A stretch of 64,000 bases of DNA, from positions 21,054,902 to 21,118,901 of the forward strand of contig OY756965.1 of the NCBI GenBank assembly GCA_963580455.1. Direction: 5' to 3'. Below are positions 1-12,000 of the stretch, piece by piece. Positions within the stretch are counted from its first letter, which is position 1; every line of letters begins with the position of its first letter. The translations under genes and the position numbers were made by a program. Origin of the DNA: Euonymus europaeus. Lineage: Eukaryota; Streptophyta; Magnoliopsida; Celastrales; Celastraceae. The notes below the pieces were generated by a model. The model saw only the letters and a list, made by a program, of their open reading frames with translations. It had not been told where the DNA came from and ran no database searches.

Positions 1-199
1 GTGCTGGAAACTTGTTTCAGGTTTCGACTTTTTCTTTACTAGTACCAAATGGGGTTATTAATTTTTATTCGACTTCTCTTGTATTGAGCATCATTGGAGC
101 CTAAGAAGCCATTTTATTGTGGGTTTATTTGAGCAGCTGATAGCAAACTGTGGAATTCTCAAACATGACTACTAACTTGTGCATTTTGCACCCTTACAG

Positions 200-424
200 A
201 ATGAAAAAGAATTGATGAAGGCAGAAGGTACTGCCCGCCATGCATTGTTAAAAGATGCCGACAAGTACTGCAAGGTGATTTTGGGACGATTATCTGGAGG
301 CCATGGATGCATGAAGAGTGTGGTGCTTTTATCTGTGGCACTAGCTGTGGGTGCTGCCTTCATGTCCAAAAATTTGGGATCTGGGGACTTGCAGAAATTG
401 TCTGCAATGTTTAGATCACAATGA
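200..424 (+). CDS. C-terminal exon of a tail-anchored membrane protein (gene starts outside the window)
   Basis: The final coding exon follows an acceptor (CCCTTACAG) ending at 199 and runs to TGA at 422-424. It encodes 74 residues that begin NEKELMKAEGTARHALLKDA and stay open in phase 0. A charged, probably helical stretch is followed by a hydrophobic segment of about 18 residues (SVVLLSVALAVGAAFMS) and a short hydrophilic tail ending FRSQ. That layout fits a tail-anchored protein whose N-terminal part faces the cytosol. I do not recognise the family; upstream exons would be needed. The reverse-strand reading of the same bases is a shadow. Sure that this is a real exon, unsure of function. 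Confidence 0.7.
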   Translation, partial: NEKELMKAEGTARHALLKDADKYCKVILGRLSGGHGCMKSVVLLSVALAVGAAFMSKNLGSGDLQKLSAMFRSQ

Positions 425-835
425 GACCCTTTCACCATGGCAAGTTAGCTCATTTCTTTGAGATGGCCTGTATGCAAAATGCGGCGAGGTACTTCTAATT
501 TAATCTTTGACTTGATCCAATGAGATTTAGGTCAGACTACAAACAGGAATAGTACTGGGAGGACCAAGGCACAAAATTGCGTGGGCTGAAGGTCCTGCTG
601 CCTCTGGTTTATGGTTTCAAGTCAGTTCAGTGACTTTTCGTTCTGAAGACAATTTTAGTATTTTACAGTTGCTTTTTAAAATGGTTGAAACATTTTGAAT
701 GTGAAGCTGAAACATGGATATACAGAATTGGAAAAGCATGAGGGACAGTTGAAATTGTTTCTTTCTTCCAACGGTAGATAATTTTTTGTCTAAGAAAATG
801 AAAATTTTATGTTGACGTCAGTCTTTGGGGATTCT
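425..835 (+). other. Probable 3' UTR and downstream spacer
   Basis: AT-rich sequence without coding potential follows the TGA. It probably holds the 3' UTR; no single polyadenylation signal stands out. Nothing else is recognisable. Confidence 0.4.
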
Positions 836-869
836 TTGGAGTGTGCATTTTCACTCTCCAGTGGTATAT

Positions 870-1240
870 GGCAGGATTCGGTTTGATCAGTTGATCGATT
901 TGTCCGATTCGGATTGAATCAAGTTTGGACATAAGTTTAATGTCCAAAATTCAGATCCAAACATAAAAAGTTTGTCCGATTTAAAATTGAAATATAAGTC
1001 TTGTTTGATTTAGTTGTTTGTCTCCTAACTTGGATTGAATTATTATTCAATTTATTTGTCCGAAATCCGGATTTAAACCCATCTGGACTTCGAACTCCGG
1101 ATTTAAACCCATCTGGACATGGTCATTTAAATACGTTTGAAAATTTAAACAAATTCAACTCTGAACAAGTAAGTATTTTATGTTTAATCCAAATCGATCC
1201 GGATCCGAATCCAAATTTTTGTCATGCCTGGATGGGTCAG
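870..1240. repeat. Degenerate dispersed repeat with an internal 30-bp direct repeat
   Basis: The stretch is built from motifs such as TTTGTCCGATTTA and GATCCGGATCCGAATCC. A 23-bp block (TCCGGATTTAAACCC plus ATCTGGAC) occurs at 1066-1088 and again at 1096-1118, a 30-bp period. A diverged relative with the same TCCGATTTAGTTATGCGGA-type phrases lies at 53640-53860. No coding potential; probably a non-autonomous element. Confidence 0.5.
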
Positions 1241-1887
1241 GTGGAGTAGGATAAGAGGTTTTTCTTTTTCTGAAAGGCAAGTGGGATTAAAGTTAGTATG
1301 GAGAACCCTAAAATCTGGTATTAAATGGAAAAGGATTACGCTTCAATCAGTGTTGCCTAACAAACCGGTGTCACATGTCATGATTATTTGGTTACGGACT
1401 TGCCATATATAGTAGGCCACTCACTAATATCACTAAGGGCATCTTCTCTCATACGTCGGATGTCCATTGTTGGCATCACGCACAAATAAAAAAAGTCTCA
1501 GTTATTTATTTATTTATTTATTTTGTAAGATAAAACAACAAATAGTATAAATATTATTATAAATGAAAATTGTCATTGGCTGTTCCTAATAACAACACAA
1601 GTCTCACTTTCAATTTCATCTGAAATTTATATTTTTAATATTTTAAAAACCCACGTAAGAAAATTATACTTGAGTTAGAAGTACCAATGATCAACAGAGT
1701 GAGACTTAAATATCATGAGTATTATTAATGTAATTGTTGTTTGCGTGATTCAAATTAATCTCGTAAAATGGTAAAAATATACCTTTTTTTTTATGTTAGC
1801 TGAGCTGAACACTAGTGTTATTGTAACTCTTTAACTGAATGTTAAGAAATAATCAAAAAAATTCGAGGAAATTTTCTTGGGTCTGGG
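1241..1887. other. Non-coding spacer
   Basis: AT-rich DNA with a short (TTTA)n run near 1503-1522. Motifs around 1436-1490 (AGGGCATCTTCTC) could be one edge of a MITE, but I could not find a convincing partner edge. Confidence 0.4.
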
Positions 1888-2245
1888 GTTGGTCCAATGG
1901 GTAAAATCACTGGACGCCTCCAGTGTCCCTAATTTGGGTCACTAAATTTTTTTTTTGAAAAAATAATAAACGTGCGGTGTACATCGTAATAATTTTAATT
2001 GTATATTTTTTATTCGAAACAAAAATCGTAATTATTGTGAAAAATGTGTGATAATTTTAGACCGTCGGATTTAAAATCTAAACATTTAATTTTAGATTAC
2101 TATGATTCTGTTTTTTGTTTCGAATAAAAAATATATCATTGAGATTGTTACGATATACACTACACATTTATCATTTTTTAAAAAAATTCAAAAAAAATTA
2201 GTACCCCAAATTGGGACACTCAAGGAGTCCAATGGTTTGACCAAC
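1888..2245. mobile_element. MITE with long terminal inverted repeats
   Basis: The left end GTTGGTCCAATGG...TCCCTAATTTGGGTCACTA matches the reverse complement of the right end (GTTGGTCAAACCATTGG...GTGTCCCAATTTGGGGTACTA). The interior is AT-rich and also folds back: ATATTTTTTATTCGAAAC near 2005 pairs with GTTTCGAATAAAAAATAT near 2117. About 358 bp with no ORF, typical of a MITE. The superfamily is unclear because a target-site duplication is not obvious. Confidence 0.7.
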
Positions 2246-2423
2246 TAGATGTACCCAATATGATTTTCTTGTCTTGAGATGATGAAAAAGGACATAACAA
2301 ACATGCACATCAAGCTTGAAAAAAAGGCAATACCAAACAAAGATGCCGCATTCATCGCTCACTTTATATAATCCCCAAATTCATGCCTTAAACATCGCCT
2401 AAATAATCTCCAAATCAAAATCA

Positions 2424-2432
2424 CTATAAATA
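2424..2432 (+). promoter_or_regulatory. TATA box of the GASA gene
   Basis: CTATAAATACC sits about 115 bp upstream of the ATG at 2543, giving a predicted transcript start near 2455 and a pyrimidine-rich leader. The leader carries an AGA/AGC trinucleotide run (about 2489-2519). Confidence 0.6.
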
Positions 2433-2542
2433 CCCCCTCTATTTCTCATTTTCAATTCATCCCCCATATATTTCTCTTCCTCTCTGGTTAGAAGAAGAAG
2501 AAGAAGCAGCAGCAGCAGCGATTAAGAGAAATTGTAGCTAAA

Positions 2543-2928
2543 ATGGCCACTTCACGTACTTCACTCTTCTTATTAATCTCTCTTTTGCTTCTCTCTGCAT
2601 TCTCTAATGTAGCTTATGGTCGTGGCAACTTCCGTCCTTCAGGTATACATACATATATATATATATATACGTACATACATGTTTTAGGAAATTAAGGTTG
2701 TTTTTTAACAATGGTGAAGCTTGATTAATTGATTTGATTTGCACAGATTGCTCACCAAGGTGTACGTACCGGTGTTCCGCAACGTCGCACAAGAAGCCAT
2801 GTATGTTCTTCTGCCTCAAGTGCTGCTCCAAGTGCTTGTGTGTTCCTCCTGGTACTTACGGCAACAAGCAATCCTGCCCTTGCTATAATAACTGGAAGAC
2901 CAAGGAAGGAGGACCCAAGTGTCCTTAA
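2543..2928 (+). CDS. GASA/snakin gibberellin-regulated cysteine-rich peptide
   Basis: Two coding exons, 2543-2642 and 2747-2928, give 93 residues. Residues 1-26 form a signal peptide (MATSRTSLFLLISLLLLSAF...AYG). The mature C-terminal domain has the 12 cysteines diagnostic of the GASA/snakin family: single Cys pairs, a KCC doublet, then the conserved end with CYNNWKTKEGGPKCP. The family acts outside the cell, by gibberellin-linked growth control or antimicrobial activity; which one applies here cannot be told. The intron (2643-2746) falls just before the cysteine domain, with phase 1 joining as GAT (Asp). The linker between signal peptide and cysteine domain is very short, so this is a short snakin-type member. 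A diverged copy of its last 23 codons lies just downstream (2950-3027). Confidence 0.95.
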
Positions 2929-2949
2929 TTACAACAAGTACCCCATCTT

Positions 2950-3027
2950 GCAACAAGCAAGTCTGCCGCCCTTGCTACAATAACTGGAAGACCGAGGAAG
3001 GAGAACCCAAGTGTTCTTAGCTACAAC
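2950..3027 (+). repeat. Duplicated copy of the GASA C-terminal coding end, after the stop codon
   Basis: The segment starting GCAACAAGCAAGTCTGC repeats 2861-2935 with an 89-bp offset, a 3-bp insertion and several substitutions. In its own frame it still reads NKQVCRPCYNNWKTEEGEPK then Cys-Ser and TAG (3018-3020), keeping all three cysteines. It is out of frame with the upstream stop by 2 nt, so plain readthrough cannot reach it. It probably lies in the 3' UTR. Confidence 0.9.
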
Positions 3028-3339
3028 CACCCCTCTTGTATTAATCCTTAATATAGTACGGCAGTGAGAATTACTCAATATATATACATATATGTTTCCC
3101 ATTATAGCCATAAGGTGCACAATTTATCCATTAATTTGCCTTCCATGGAGTGTTTTCAATAAATGACAGTGTTTCAGCAGACAGCACGTCCTTGTACAAT
3201 GCCCATGGCTCTAGCCTGGGTTGCAGGAGTAATTTATACGGCGTACTAGGTCGGCATTTAAGTAAGAATGAGACTAGATAAGGGTGAAAATCACTCATTT
3301 TGTAGGGCATCCTCTCCTTTAATCTCTGTTTATAATTCT

Positions 3340-3710
3340 CGTCTTCTTTACTTTACAGTTTACAGAGAAGTGGTTTGGGGGAAAATTCCCACCTTATATA
3401 GCTCATAAAACCATTGCGGGCCCGTTGGACAAGGCCCATTCAATATGAAAAGTCTAAGACGTCTATTTGACATAGGCTCCAGCGGTTCAATCGACATAGA
3501 AAGCTCAAGAGGCGTGTTCGACATAACTCACATTCGACCACTATAAATATGAGAGGTCTCGGCCCCATTAGAGGATTCTCAACCACTTGCTATTGTCTCT
3601 CCCTAGCTATTCACTTCTCTTAGTACAAACTCTTATTGTCATTTGACTTGATCGTCAAAGTGAGTAGCAGAATTTACACAGGTGATCCCTTGATGATCGA
3701 CTTTTTAGTA
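3340..3710 (+). mobile_element. Possible LTR fragment
   Basis: The stretch resembles an LTR with its own core promoter: CCACTATAAATATGAGAGG near 3538, followed by a pyrimidine-rich leader (TTGTCTCTCCCTAGC). No TG...CA boundaries, primer-binding site or ORF are visible, so this rests on style alone. Confidence 0.3.
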
Positions 3711-3894
3711 TTTTCTTTCATGTCGTCAGTTGCCTCTCTCGACTTTACAAATTAATTGTAGATTTTTTGATGCATAGGAATACCATATGGAAAATTGATG
3801 CATCTTTCTGCAGGGCTAATATGAAATCTAGTGACTATCTTTTGTTGCATTGTAACTGATATGGGGCCATATAAAATACTCTTTGTAATTTTGT

Positions 3895-4115
3895 TAGTCT
3901 GCTCAGATAGTTCCTATGGCTGCTATTCTTTGGTGTTTATCGGAAGGAAACTAACATGAGAACAGTTTGACAGTACACATAATGTTCGTTCGTTAGTTAG
4001 TGTTTTTATGGAGAGTATTTGTTTTAATTTTAATGATTTATTGTTCTTGTAACAATATTTCTGGACGCCATATTCTCGGTGGCTTTATGAATAAAATTCT
4101 TTTCCTTATCAAAAA
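3895..4115 (+). mobile_element. 3' remnant of a non-LTR retrotransposon (LINE)
   Basis: The decayed reading QIVPMAAILWCLSEGN near 3904-3951 matches the pattern P-x3-x-W-x-W-x-E-R-N found at the C-terminus of plant LINE polyproteins. It is followed by an untranslated tail ending in ATAAAATTCTTTTCC and a short A-rich run near 4110-4117, typical of a LINE 3' end. No functional ORF remains. Confidence 0.5.
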
Positions 4116-4661
4116 AATTATCCAATCAAAGACATTTTTTTTATTTTTTAAGGACAGTAAATAGACAAAAATGCCCACTACATTCCAACACGTAGTTCGT
4201 AGCGTTGGCGATCACTGGTCCACGGGATTTGCTTGTGGTTGCAATTCTCTTCCCAGTTTTCTCTGTTCCCTTTTATAATCTGCTTTCCTGCTCCTCCGAC
4301 CCTCTCTCACTGTCTCCGGAAAGTTGTTCTTCCCGCATAGCACAGGTCAGTCACTGTCTTTGTAGTTTCTTGATTTCCAAACTTACTTCCAGCGACTCCG
4401 TGCTTGCCTTTCTTACTTGAAGGAAAGGAAGTTGTATTGTTTAGTGTAGATAATCTTTAATTTCTATCAATGACCATTTCCAGCGACTCCATGCTTGAGT
4501 GGTTTTGTGACAATTTATTTAGAGCATTTGAATGATATTTATATTTATACAGAATCTAATCCTGTTATTATTGTTGTTCCTGTAGCTTTGAGATGTGGTA
4601 AAGGAAATGCTCGTTAAAACCATTTAAATTCACATCTTGATCCTTCCATCTTGATCCTTCC

Positions 4662-7600
4662 ATGGCACTTTCTGCAAGCAAGGTTGCAGGCTGTCCTATT
4701 GTACCTAAGGGGACAGCTAAATCAAGATCATATGGAGCTTCTTTTTCGTTTGGGCAATCACCACACCATAATGAACATTCTACAATTGAAGCAATTGAGC
4801 AGAGGCAAGTCAGTAATAGACATCTCTCTTCAGAAAGGTTGAGCCACCTCAATAAAAGGTTGTGGCACAAACGTAGAGAATCTCTTAGTTTCATTACATT
4901 GCGGCAGTTCTCTGTTTCATGCCAGTCAACGGGGACACATAATACTACCAAATCAAAAGAAAGCATTAGACCCTATGGCGAATCTTCGGATGTATCTAGG
5001 TAAAAGTAACTTGATCTTCTAATAGCTCATCAATTCTTCTTCTTTTTCCTCACAATGGCTGTTCATTGCTTACCAATCAAAATCATGCTTTGACTTTGCT
5101 AGATTTTTTTTCCCCTCGGGAGTTGTAATATTTCCGAGTAACTAATTTTTTTTGGCCACTCGTCGAAGTTATTTGGAACAAGCGCCTTTTTCTCTTCTGA
5201 ATTGTTTGGAAATTATTGTTTTTGATGAATGATGATACTAGAAAATATTTCAGCATTTTAACTTTGATGGCACTACTATATTTTATCTTGTACAAAAATA
5301 TTCTGTAACAGTGTGGCAATTGGAGGTACGGACGATGAACATCCAGTTGTTCCAGGGAGAATCATCGCTTCTGGACAAGCCTTAGCTGAAGCTTGTAAAT
5401 ATGCTTGCAATGATGCAAAGTTTGTGAATGAGAGGGCGCGTAATGATATTGTCTTACTTTCTCGGTAAGTTTGGTAGTTTGTAACTCTGAGAAATTAACT
5501 AAAATATCTGTCCTCAGAAGTGGTACAGCCAATAATCAGAGTCACAATCTGCGATATCTAGTTCATATATTATGTCATATTATAAAAAGAACTGGAGAAT
5601 ATCCATTGGCTAGATTTTCTACACCTCGATTTCTATCAAATTCCGTTAGAAAGTTCAAATGTATACCTACATGGGGATATGTATTCATTGTTTGGATTTT
5701 CACCAGTGGCATATTGAGTTTGGATGCACGTGCACGTAAAGATGTTGCTATTATTGGCTCTGGTTTTCTTAAGCTTGACGGTAAGTTCTTTGCCCCTCGC
5801 CATTCTTTGTGGGTTGTCATTTTTTCCCTAGAACTTGCGATTTCCTAATTTTGGCTATTCTCTGGGTAGCTCGAGCGAGAGAGGATACTGAGAAGATTGA
5901 CCGTGACGTTAAGAGAAAAGCTGAACACCTGAATCATATTGCTACTGTACGTGTATCTCAAAAGCTTGCTTTTGGCTTCCACATAGAAGTTAAAATAAAG
6001 TAATTTTCTATCTGTGGATCATGATGATACAATTGATGTTTCCTCTTGCAGCTATTGAAAGCCAAAGCCCAGTTCAGATTGAAAACTGCAGCTGATAAGC
6101 ATTGGAGTGATGGAGCCTTAGAGGTGCCTTGTTGTTTTCTCTTATTAGTTTTTACTGATTGTTTCATTCCTAGCTTGCAATACTGGTAATGACATTGTCT
6201 GGGAAGCAGCTAAGGAGAATAACCACCTATATCGGATGTTTGCATGAAAGAGCAGAACTATTTAGTGGATAAAGCAGACGGAGAATGATTAGTTTTCATA
6301 CTGAGGCACCTGTGGAGAGGGAGAGAGAGAGAGAGAGAGAGAGACTAGTGCCCGGAAACTTGGTATTTTGATGGAGAATAATAATTTCCATAGCTATTTG
6401 ACTCCGGAAAGTAAAAATAGATGCATGAATGTTTTGTGTGCAACCTTTATGTTTATTAACTTTACCTGGTGGTTCGACGGTGGTATGACATCTAGACTCT
6501 GATCAGTAATTGGTTCATTTTTCAGGCAGATTTGCGTCGTGCTGACTTTCGTGCTAAACAGCGTGCAATGGAAGATGCTTTAATGGCTCTAGAGGTGAAC
6601 CGATATATATTCATATCTAATAAGTTGCACTCAAGTTCTGGAAATATTTGTGGGCTCCTCTTTTTACTTTATGTTTAACAATAATGAATTTGATTACATT
6701 TATTCTTCTTGTTCTCGTACATAATTGCACAATCAATGGTGTCTGCATGCAAGCAAAGGAGAAACTTTTAGTTGTTGCATTCATGCAGTTTGTTGAATCA
6801 TTGTGTTATTTCGCTTTACCTTGTCTCAAGTTGAACATTTCATTTCTTCTACTCATTAAACTTCCTGCATTTCCTAATTGACTTGTATGATATATGCAAT
6901 TGCTCTTGCGCTTCTGAGAAAGGAATTAAGTTCTTATAATTTTGTGACCATGCAGTTTGTTAAAAATGTTCATGATATGATGGTGAGCAGGATGTGCAAA
7001 TTGTAAGTCGTTTTTGTGTGGGACATGAATGTTTATGTTGTCATAAACTTACATGGCCTGAAACTTAAACTTCTGGCATTTTCTTTGCATTCAGAACTCT
7101 ACGCAGGGAAGAAGGTTATCTAGCAGCTAATGACATAATTGGACATATTACGCTTGAAAAAAATGGTAAAACTCTAAATTCCTTTCCAGGAGAAGTGTCC
7201 AGTGGCCGAATCACTGCTATTCAGGTACTTATTTAAGAACCATTTATGCCATTTGCTCCACCAATGGCATATCAAATCTAGACATACATGGTTATATACA
7301 GGAAGCTTACTGGAGCATGGCGTCTGTACTTTCTGAGGCTGATGGAATCGACTATACCGATCCTGAAGAGGTTTGAATCTCATGTATTAAGCTCCTGATT
7401 TGATTTCATATACCTTTTCATTTTTTTGTTTATTTACTTTCTTCATCCTGTTTGAGCAGCTCGAATTATTAATTGCAACTCTTATAGATCTCGATGCAAT
7501 GGATGGTAAAAGTAGTGTATCATTATTGGCAGAGTGTTCCAGCTCTCCTGATGTGAATACTAGGTGAGCCCTTCAGTCTTAGGCTATTTTGTGTTGCTGT

Positions 7601-8383
7601 AGAAGTAATGATGTTCATTAAAAAGATGCTAAAGTTTTACCACAATGTATTAACATGATCAAAAGTCTGGGGAAACAGGTTAAGCCGTTTGTTACTGCTT
7701 GAAAGAATGGATTTGAAGAAAATCATTTGTGTTGCATCCCCTGCTACTTCACTATGTGCCACTTGTATTCTTATGAACAAATCCTTCTGTTTCATTGTTT
7801 TAATATAAAAAAACCAAAGCAACAAATCATAGTTGAGTTATAAACTATAGCAAGACCATAATATTGCCAAAATTAGATAGTTTTGTTGATAACAAAGCAC
7901 GAATTTGAACCATCAGATGATTGAAGTTATAAATCTTCAATTTTGCGAGGAATACCTATGCTAACTGGTAATCCTGTTGTTTGGACCTGTTACATTCATT
8001 TTTCCTGGTATTTTGTGTAGGCAAGCATTAGCCAATGCATTGGCAACGGCCCCGTCCATGTGGACTCTTGGAAATGCAGGCATGGGAGCATTAAAGGTAG
8101 GACTGTTTCCTGCTCTCAAGTCATCAGTCATGCATAATAATTGTTTTTATTCATCTCGTGTGCTCATACTTGTTCCTAATCAGTAGAGTGGTATTTTTGT
8201 ATCCCACTGTAGAGATTAGCAGAAGATAGCAACCCAGCCATTGCTGCAGCAGCATCAAAAGCTATCTACGAGTTGTTAAAACAATGGGAAATAGATGAAG
8301 GAGACAACTGGACGTTTATGATGAATCGAAAACCCATGGCAGATATAGATGATACAGAGAATGATGACGCAGATATAATATGA
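4662..8383 (+). CDS. Conserved plant protein, probably chloroplast-targeted, with helical-repeat C-terminus
   Basis: Twelve coding exons: 4662-4999, 5312-5464, 5707-5780, 5870-5946, 6052-6123, 6526-6594, 6956-7002, 7095-7224, 7302-7370, 7460-7563, 8021-8096, 8213-8383. Total 459 aa. A 5' UTR intron probably splits about 4345/4586. Residues 1-110 are rich in Ser/Arg/Lys and poor in acids (MALSASKVAGCPIVPKGTAK), like a plastid transit peptide. The middle (LDARARKDVAIIGSGFLKLD, then DTEKIDRDVKRKAEHLNHIA) is charged and coiled-coil-like. The C-terminal 180 residues look like paired alpha-helices (ALANALATAPSMWTLGNAGM), as in ARM/HEAT-type repeats, and end in an acidic tail. I do not recognise a characterised function. 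Exon phases close perfectly, so the model is firm though the function is open. Confidence 0.85.
6313..6344. repeat. (GA)n microsatellite in an intron
   Basis: An uninterrupted GA run lies in the intron between exons ending 6123 and starting 6526. Confidence 0.9.
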
Positions 8384-9012
8384 CCCATGTTAAATCTACA
8401 CCTAGATATCTATATGATGGTCTAGTTAGTTGTCAGATAGAGCGACTGATCACAAGTAGTGATCACTGCTGATGTAAATAATATGCATTCTATGTTTTAT
8501 TAACAGTTACTGTAATCCTTCATTTTTTCAAGAATTTCTCATAGAAGATTCAAATCTAATTGCCCAATTTAGATGGAACTCTTAGTTCTAAAATGCACCG
8601 AGTCTGAGAGACTACTATGCAAGATGATAGTGCCAATATTGATGTGAAAAAAAAGGCCATTCAGTTATAAATCAGAAGCATTTGGTTGTACGGATTGAAT
8701 TTTTAGTGAAATTCTCTTACCTGAATACCCACTTTGATGCTAGTGACATGCTTTTTAATTAATTTTAGCAAAAATGGTTCTTAAGAACTGTGAGACGGAT
8801 AGGATTGTTTGGAGACCAACTGACTCTAGATTTGTCGATGTGTGCAACTACATGTAGAATCGCTGATGTCTTTTAAGGTTTTCTTGGCACTTAATTTGGG
8901 ACAGGTTTGTTAGAGCGGCTAGAAGACAGGAACCCACATGTTAAAATGTTCATTAATCATTTTCCTGTCAAAATGAACATTATTTAAGCAAAACGAAGTG
9001 TCAATAACAAGG
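8384..9012. other. Convergent 3' intergenic region
   Basis: About 630 bp separates the stop codons of the 459-aa gene (+) and RAD4 (-). It must hold both 3' UTRs; no further gene or repeat is recognisable. Confidence 0.6.
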
Positions 9013-12000
9013 TCATAATTCCTCTACTTGGACAGAAAATCCACAATTACATCGTTTTATACGGACTGTATTGCTTTCATCAGAACTCTGATCTTCCGTA
9101 CAAAATACATGTTCATGGTCTTCTATGACCGCCACTGATGGATCCTGCGATTTCCTTTTGTGTCTGCCTTCACTCTGGCAGCCAAAGGATTGCGTGCCGT
9201 CCTGGCCAGCAACTGGTGAATTTGATTCCATGTTCACATTCTGGATATTGCTAGGCATTTGTGCCGATGAACTCTCTCCATAACGGTTGTTCAACCTTTG
9301 CCGAGTTACAACGGACGAAAGAAGTTGATACCACCTAGAGAGAGCTTGTGCTTCATTTCTCTTCTTTTCTTCAGCCTCTCTTCTTTCTTCTTCTTCAGCA
9401 AATGCCTGCAGAACAAGAAATCAAGGGATATTCTGATTTCATTTATGGAATGTTGCTGCAATTCATCAAAACTTCCAAAAAAATAAAGAATTCACCGCAG
9501 ATGAACGTTAACAGTCATGGGACATAACACCATCAAAGAGAAAAAGAACATAATTTTCCCAGAAAAGCTGTTTGAAATTAGTTTCACATAGTAATCTTCA
9601 AAACCCATCAGGTTTATTTCATCCTTTTTGTTGTCAAAATTAGTATTTCATATATCAGTGATCACACCCATTGAAAGGAAAAAGCAGTCTCATCCTCCGA
9701 GGAGAAAATTTTTAGTCAAAAATGCAGCACAGTAAAATTGCTGATTGTATGTGGATAACCATAAATTAAGGTTCGAACAGTCATGATAAAATGGCATTAT
9801 GAGATTTGAACACTCCAAAGAAAACCAACGCCACAAATTGCAGGACATTTACCTCCAATATTGCATCCTCGAACTCAGCACACACCACAATACCATCAAA
9901 AACAGGTATAGAGCTGCCATTCCGAAATTCAAAACCAACCATGGCAGGTGCATAATCAATTCCCAGCCTTTTGGCAACAGAAAATACCCTAGGCAACCTC
10001 ACATGCACAGTCCCCGGGGGAAGACACTTCTCTGACCACACCTCGACATTACCACGCTCATTCTAGATGTCAATTCAGAATTCAAAATGTCAGCAGTGAT
10101 ACAACTCATCACAGAGAGAGAGAAAAGGGGATAATATTAAGAGTTAATTGGCTGTCTCGTAGGGGATAATATTAAGAAGCTGATTGCTTGTCTCATACAA
10201 ATTATCTTAGCTTTTCAGCATGATCAGGAAAATAAAACAATTCACCTTTGGCACAATCCCATTCACAGCACGAGGTAGGCACAATGGTTCTAGTTGCCAC
10301 TTCCCATAAAGTTCAACAATTCCTTTAGAATCATCTTCACCATAATCATCATCCTCTGAGAACTGTGTTTTCTTAAGCTTGGCAGAATGTTTTAACACCT
10401 GTAAAAAATAAGCCAAGCTATGCTGATGAGCTATCACAAAAGCCTGATAAAATTTATATTAGCACAGCCATGCACATCAGCAACAATATACCTTAGCTGG
10501 CACTTCCATAGATTTAACCTGCAGCCCTTCGCACAGCCATCTATGTTTGGTCCTAAGCGTTTGTACACAATCCCGAGGGTAAACTGGATGACTGGAACAA
10601 AAACCCAAAATTGGACCCTTCGGATGGAGTATTTGATGTTTTGTAAGCCATTTCTCAATTGCGTACAAATGATGATTTCTATAGGCCTGCATCAGGCAAG
10701 CGAGTTTCTAAAAAACTAATAAAGAATATTGGCAAAATAGCTTCTGAGATCTGTCTTTCCTTACCCATCACTATACCTGCATATTAGTTGGAAGAGGCTC
10801 AGTGAGTGCTCTAGTTTCCAACTCCATATCTTCAAGATAATTCCTGGTAGAAACAATAAAATTCATTTCAAAATGTTCTCTTTCCATCTTCACTGAGATT
10901 TTTTCTTGGGTGGAATTATCAGGAAGTGCAGATGATAATAACAACCTATGCACATCTGGTGTGTCAACATGGTGTTTCTCCACATGGATTATACCTCCAG
11001 TTTCCCTGGACTCAATCTCCCTCAATGGTGCCAATACTGCATCCCACCAAGTTGAATTAATCCGCTGTGATGCTATCTTGTACCACTTTGTACAGTACCT
11101 GTATTATTAACATGATACAACTCTGGATATTGTTGAATGCACAAAATTCGGTTACTTGCACTAACTTCTTCAAGGTTTTAAAAAATAATAACAATAAGAG
11201 AACGTTTTTTAAGGTATTGTAACTGTATTAAATGTACTAGCAGGAAACATACAACACAGGTCGTCTCAAAAGGAATATTTGAAAACTTTGTCCATTTTGG
11301 ATATGATTAGGTTTAACAGAAAATTAAAAACCTGCGTAACTGAGTATTCAACAATTTCAAAAATAGAGTGGTTCAGTGGGAATCAACCACCTTTGAGATT
11401 TAAGAGTACATCAAACAATTTCTTAGAGAACTTGCAATTTACAAACATGCCACATATCACCAAGGTCATCCAAAGCTCAGTTGTGGACTCCGAATGGAAG
11501 ATTTCAATAGCAAAATTTCATTAGAGAGAGATCGAAGCAAAGGGATGGGTGTAGTAGGTGGGTCTTCGATTCAATGACTATCAATAAGAACTCAAATGTG
11601 AAAAGAAAATATAGATATACTCTTGCAGAAAAAGGCTGACAACCTGTACTTATGACTAAGCTCAGGCCTTGCATAAAAAGTCGAGATACATCTTAACTCA
11701 CACAAATAGAAAAACTGTGAAATCAGAGGGATGCAAAACCTGCGGGTCACATCTTTAGCTCCACGGCCAGCAAAAGCGACTACATATCTCAAAGATGTTC
11801 TGCATGCAGCGGCAGCAGCTTCGACCCTCTGCTCTCCATCTATAATTGCATTGACAGCATCGACATGAACCCACTTTCCTGTCGATGTCTCGCCAGTGCA
11901 GAATACTTCAGCCCAATGTAGTGGAGATCCTACTTTGCCCGCTCCAACTGCAACGGAGATTCCCGTGGAGGAAGAAGAAGATTCTTTATTTTTATCTTTT

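Noticed and set aside
172..438. Minus-strand open frame over the first exon
   Set aside because: Antisense shadow of the plus-strand exon; no splice or family support.
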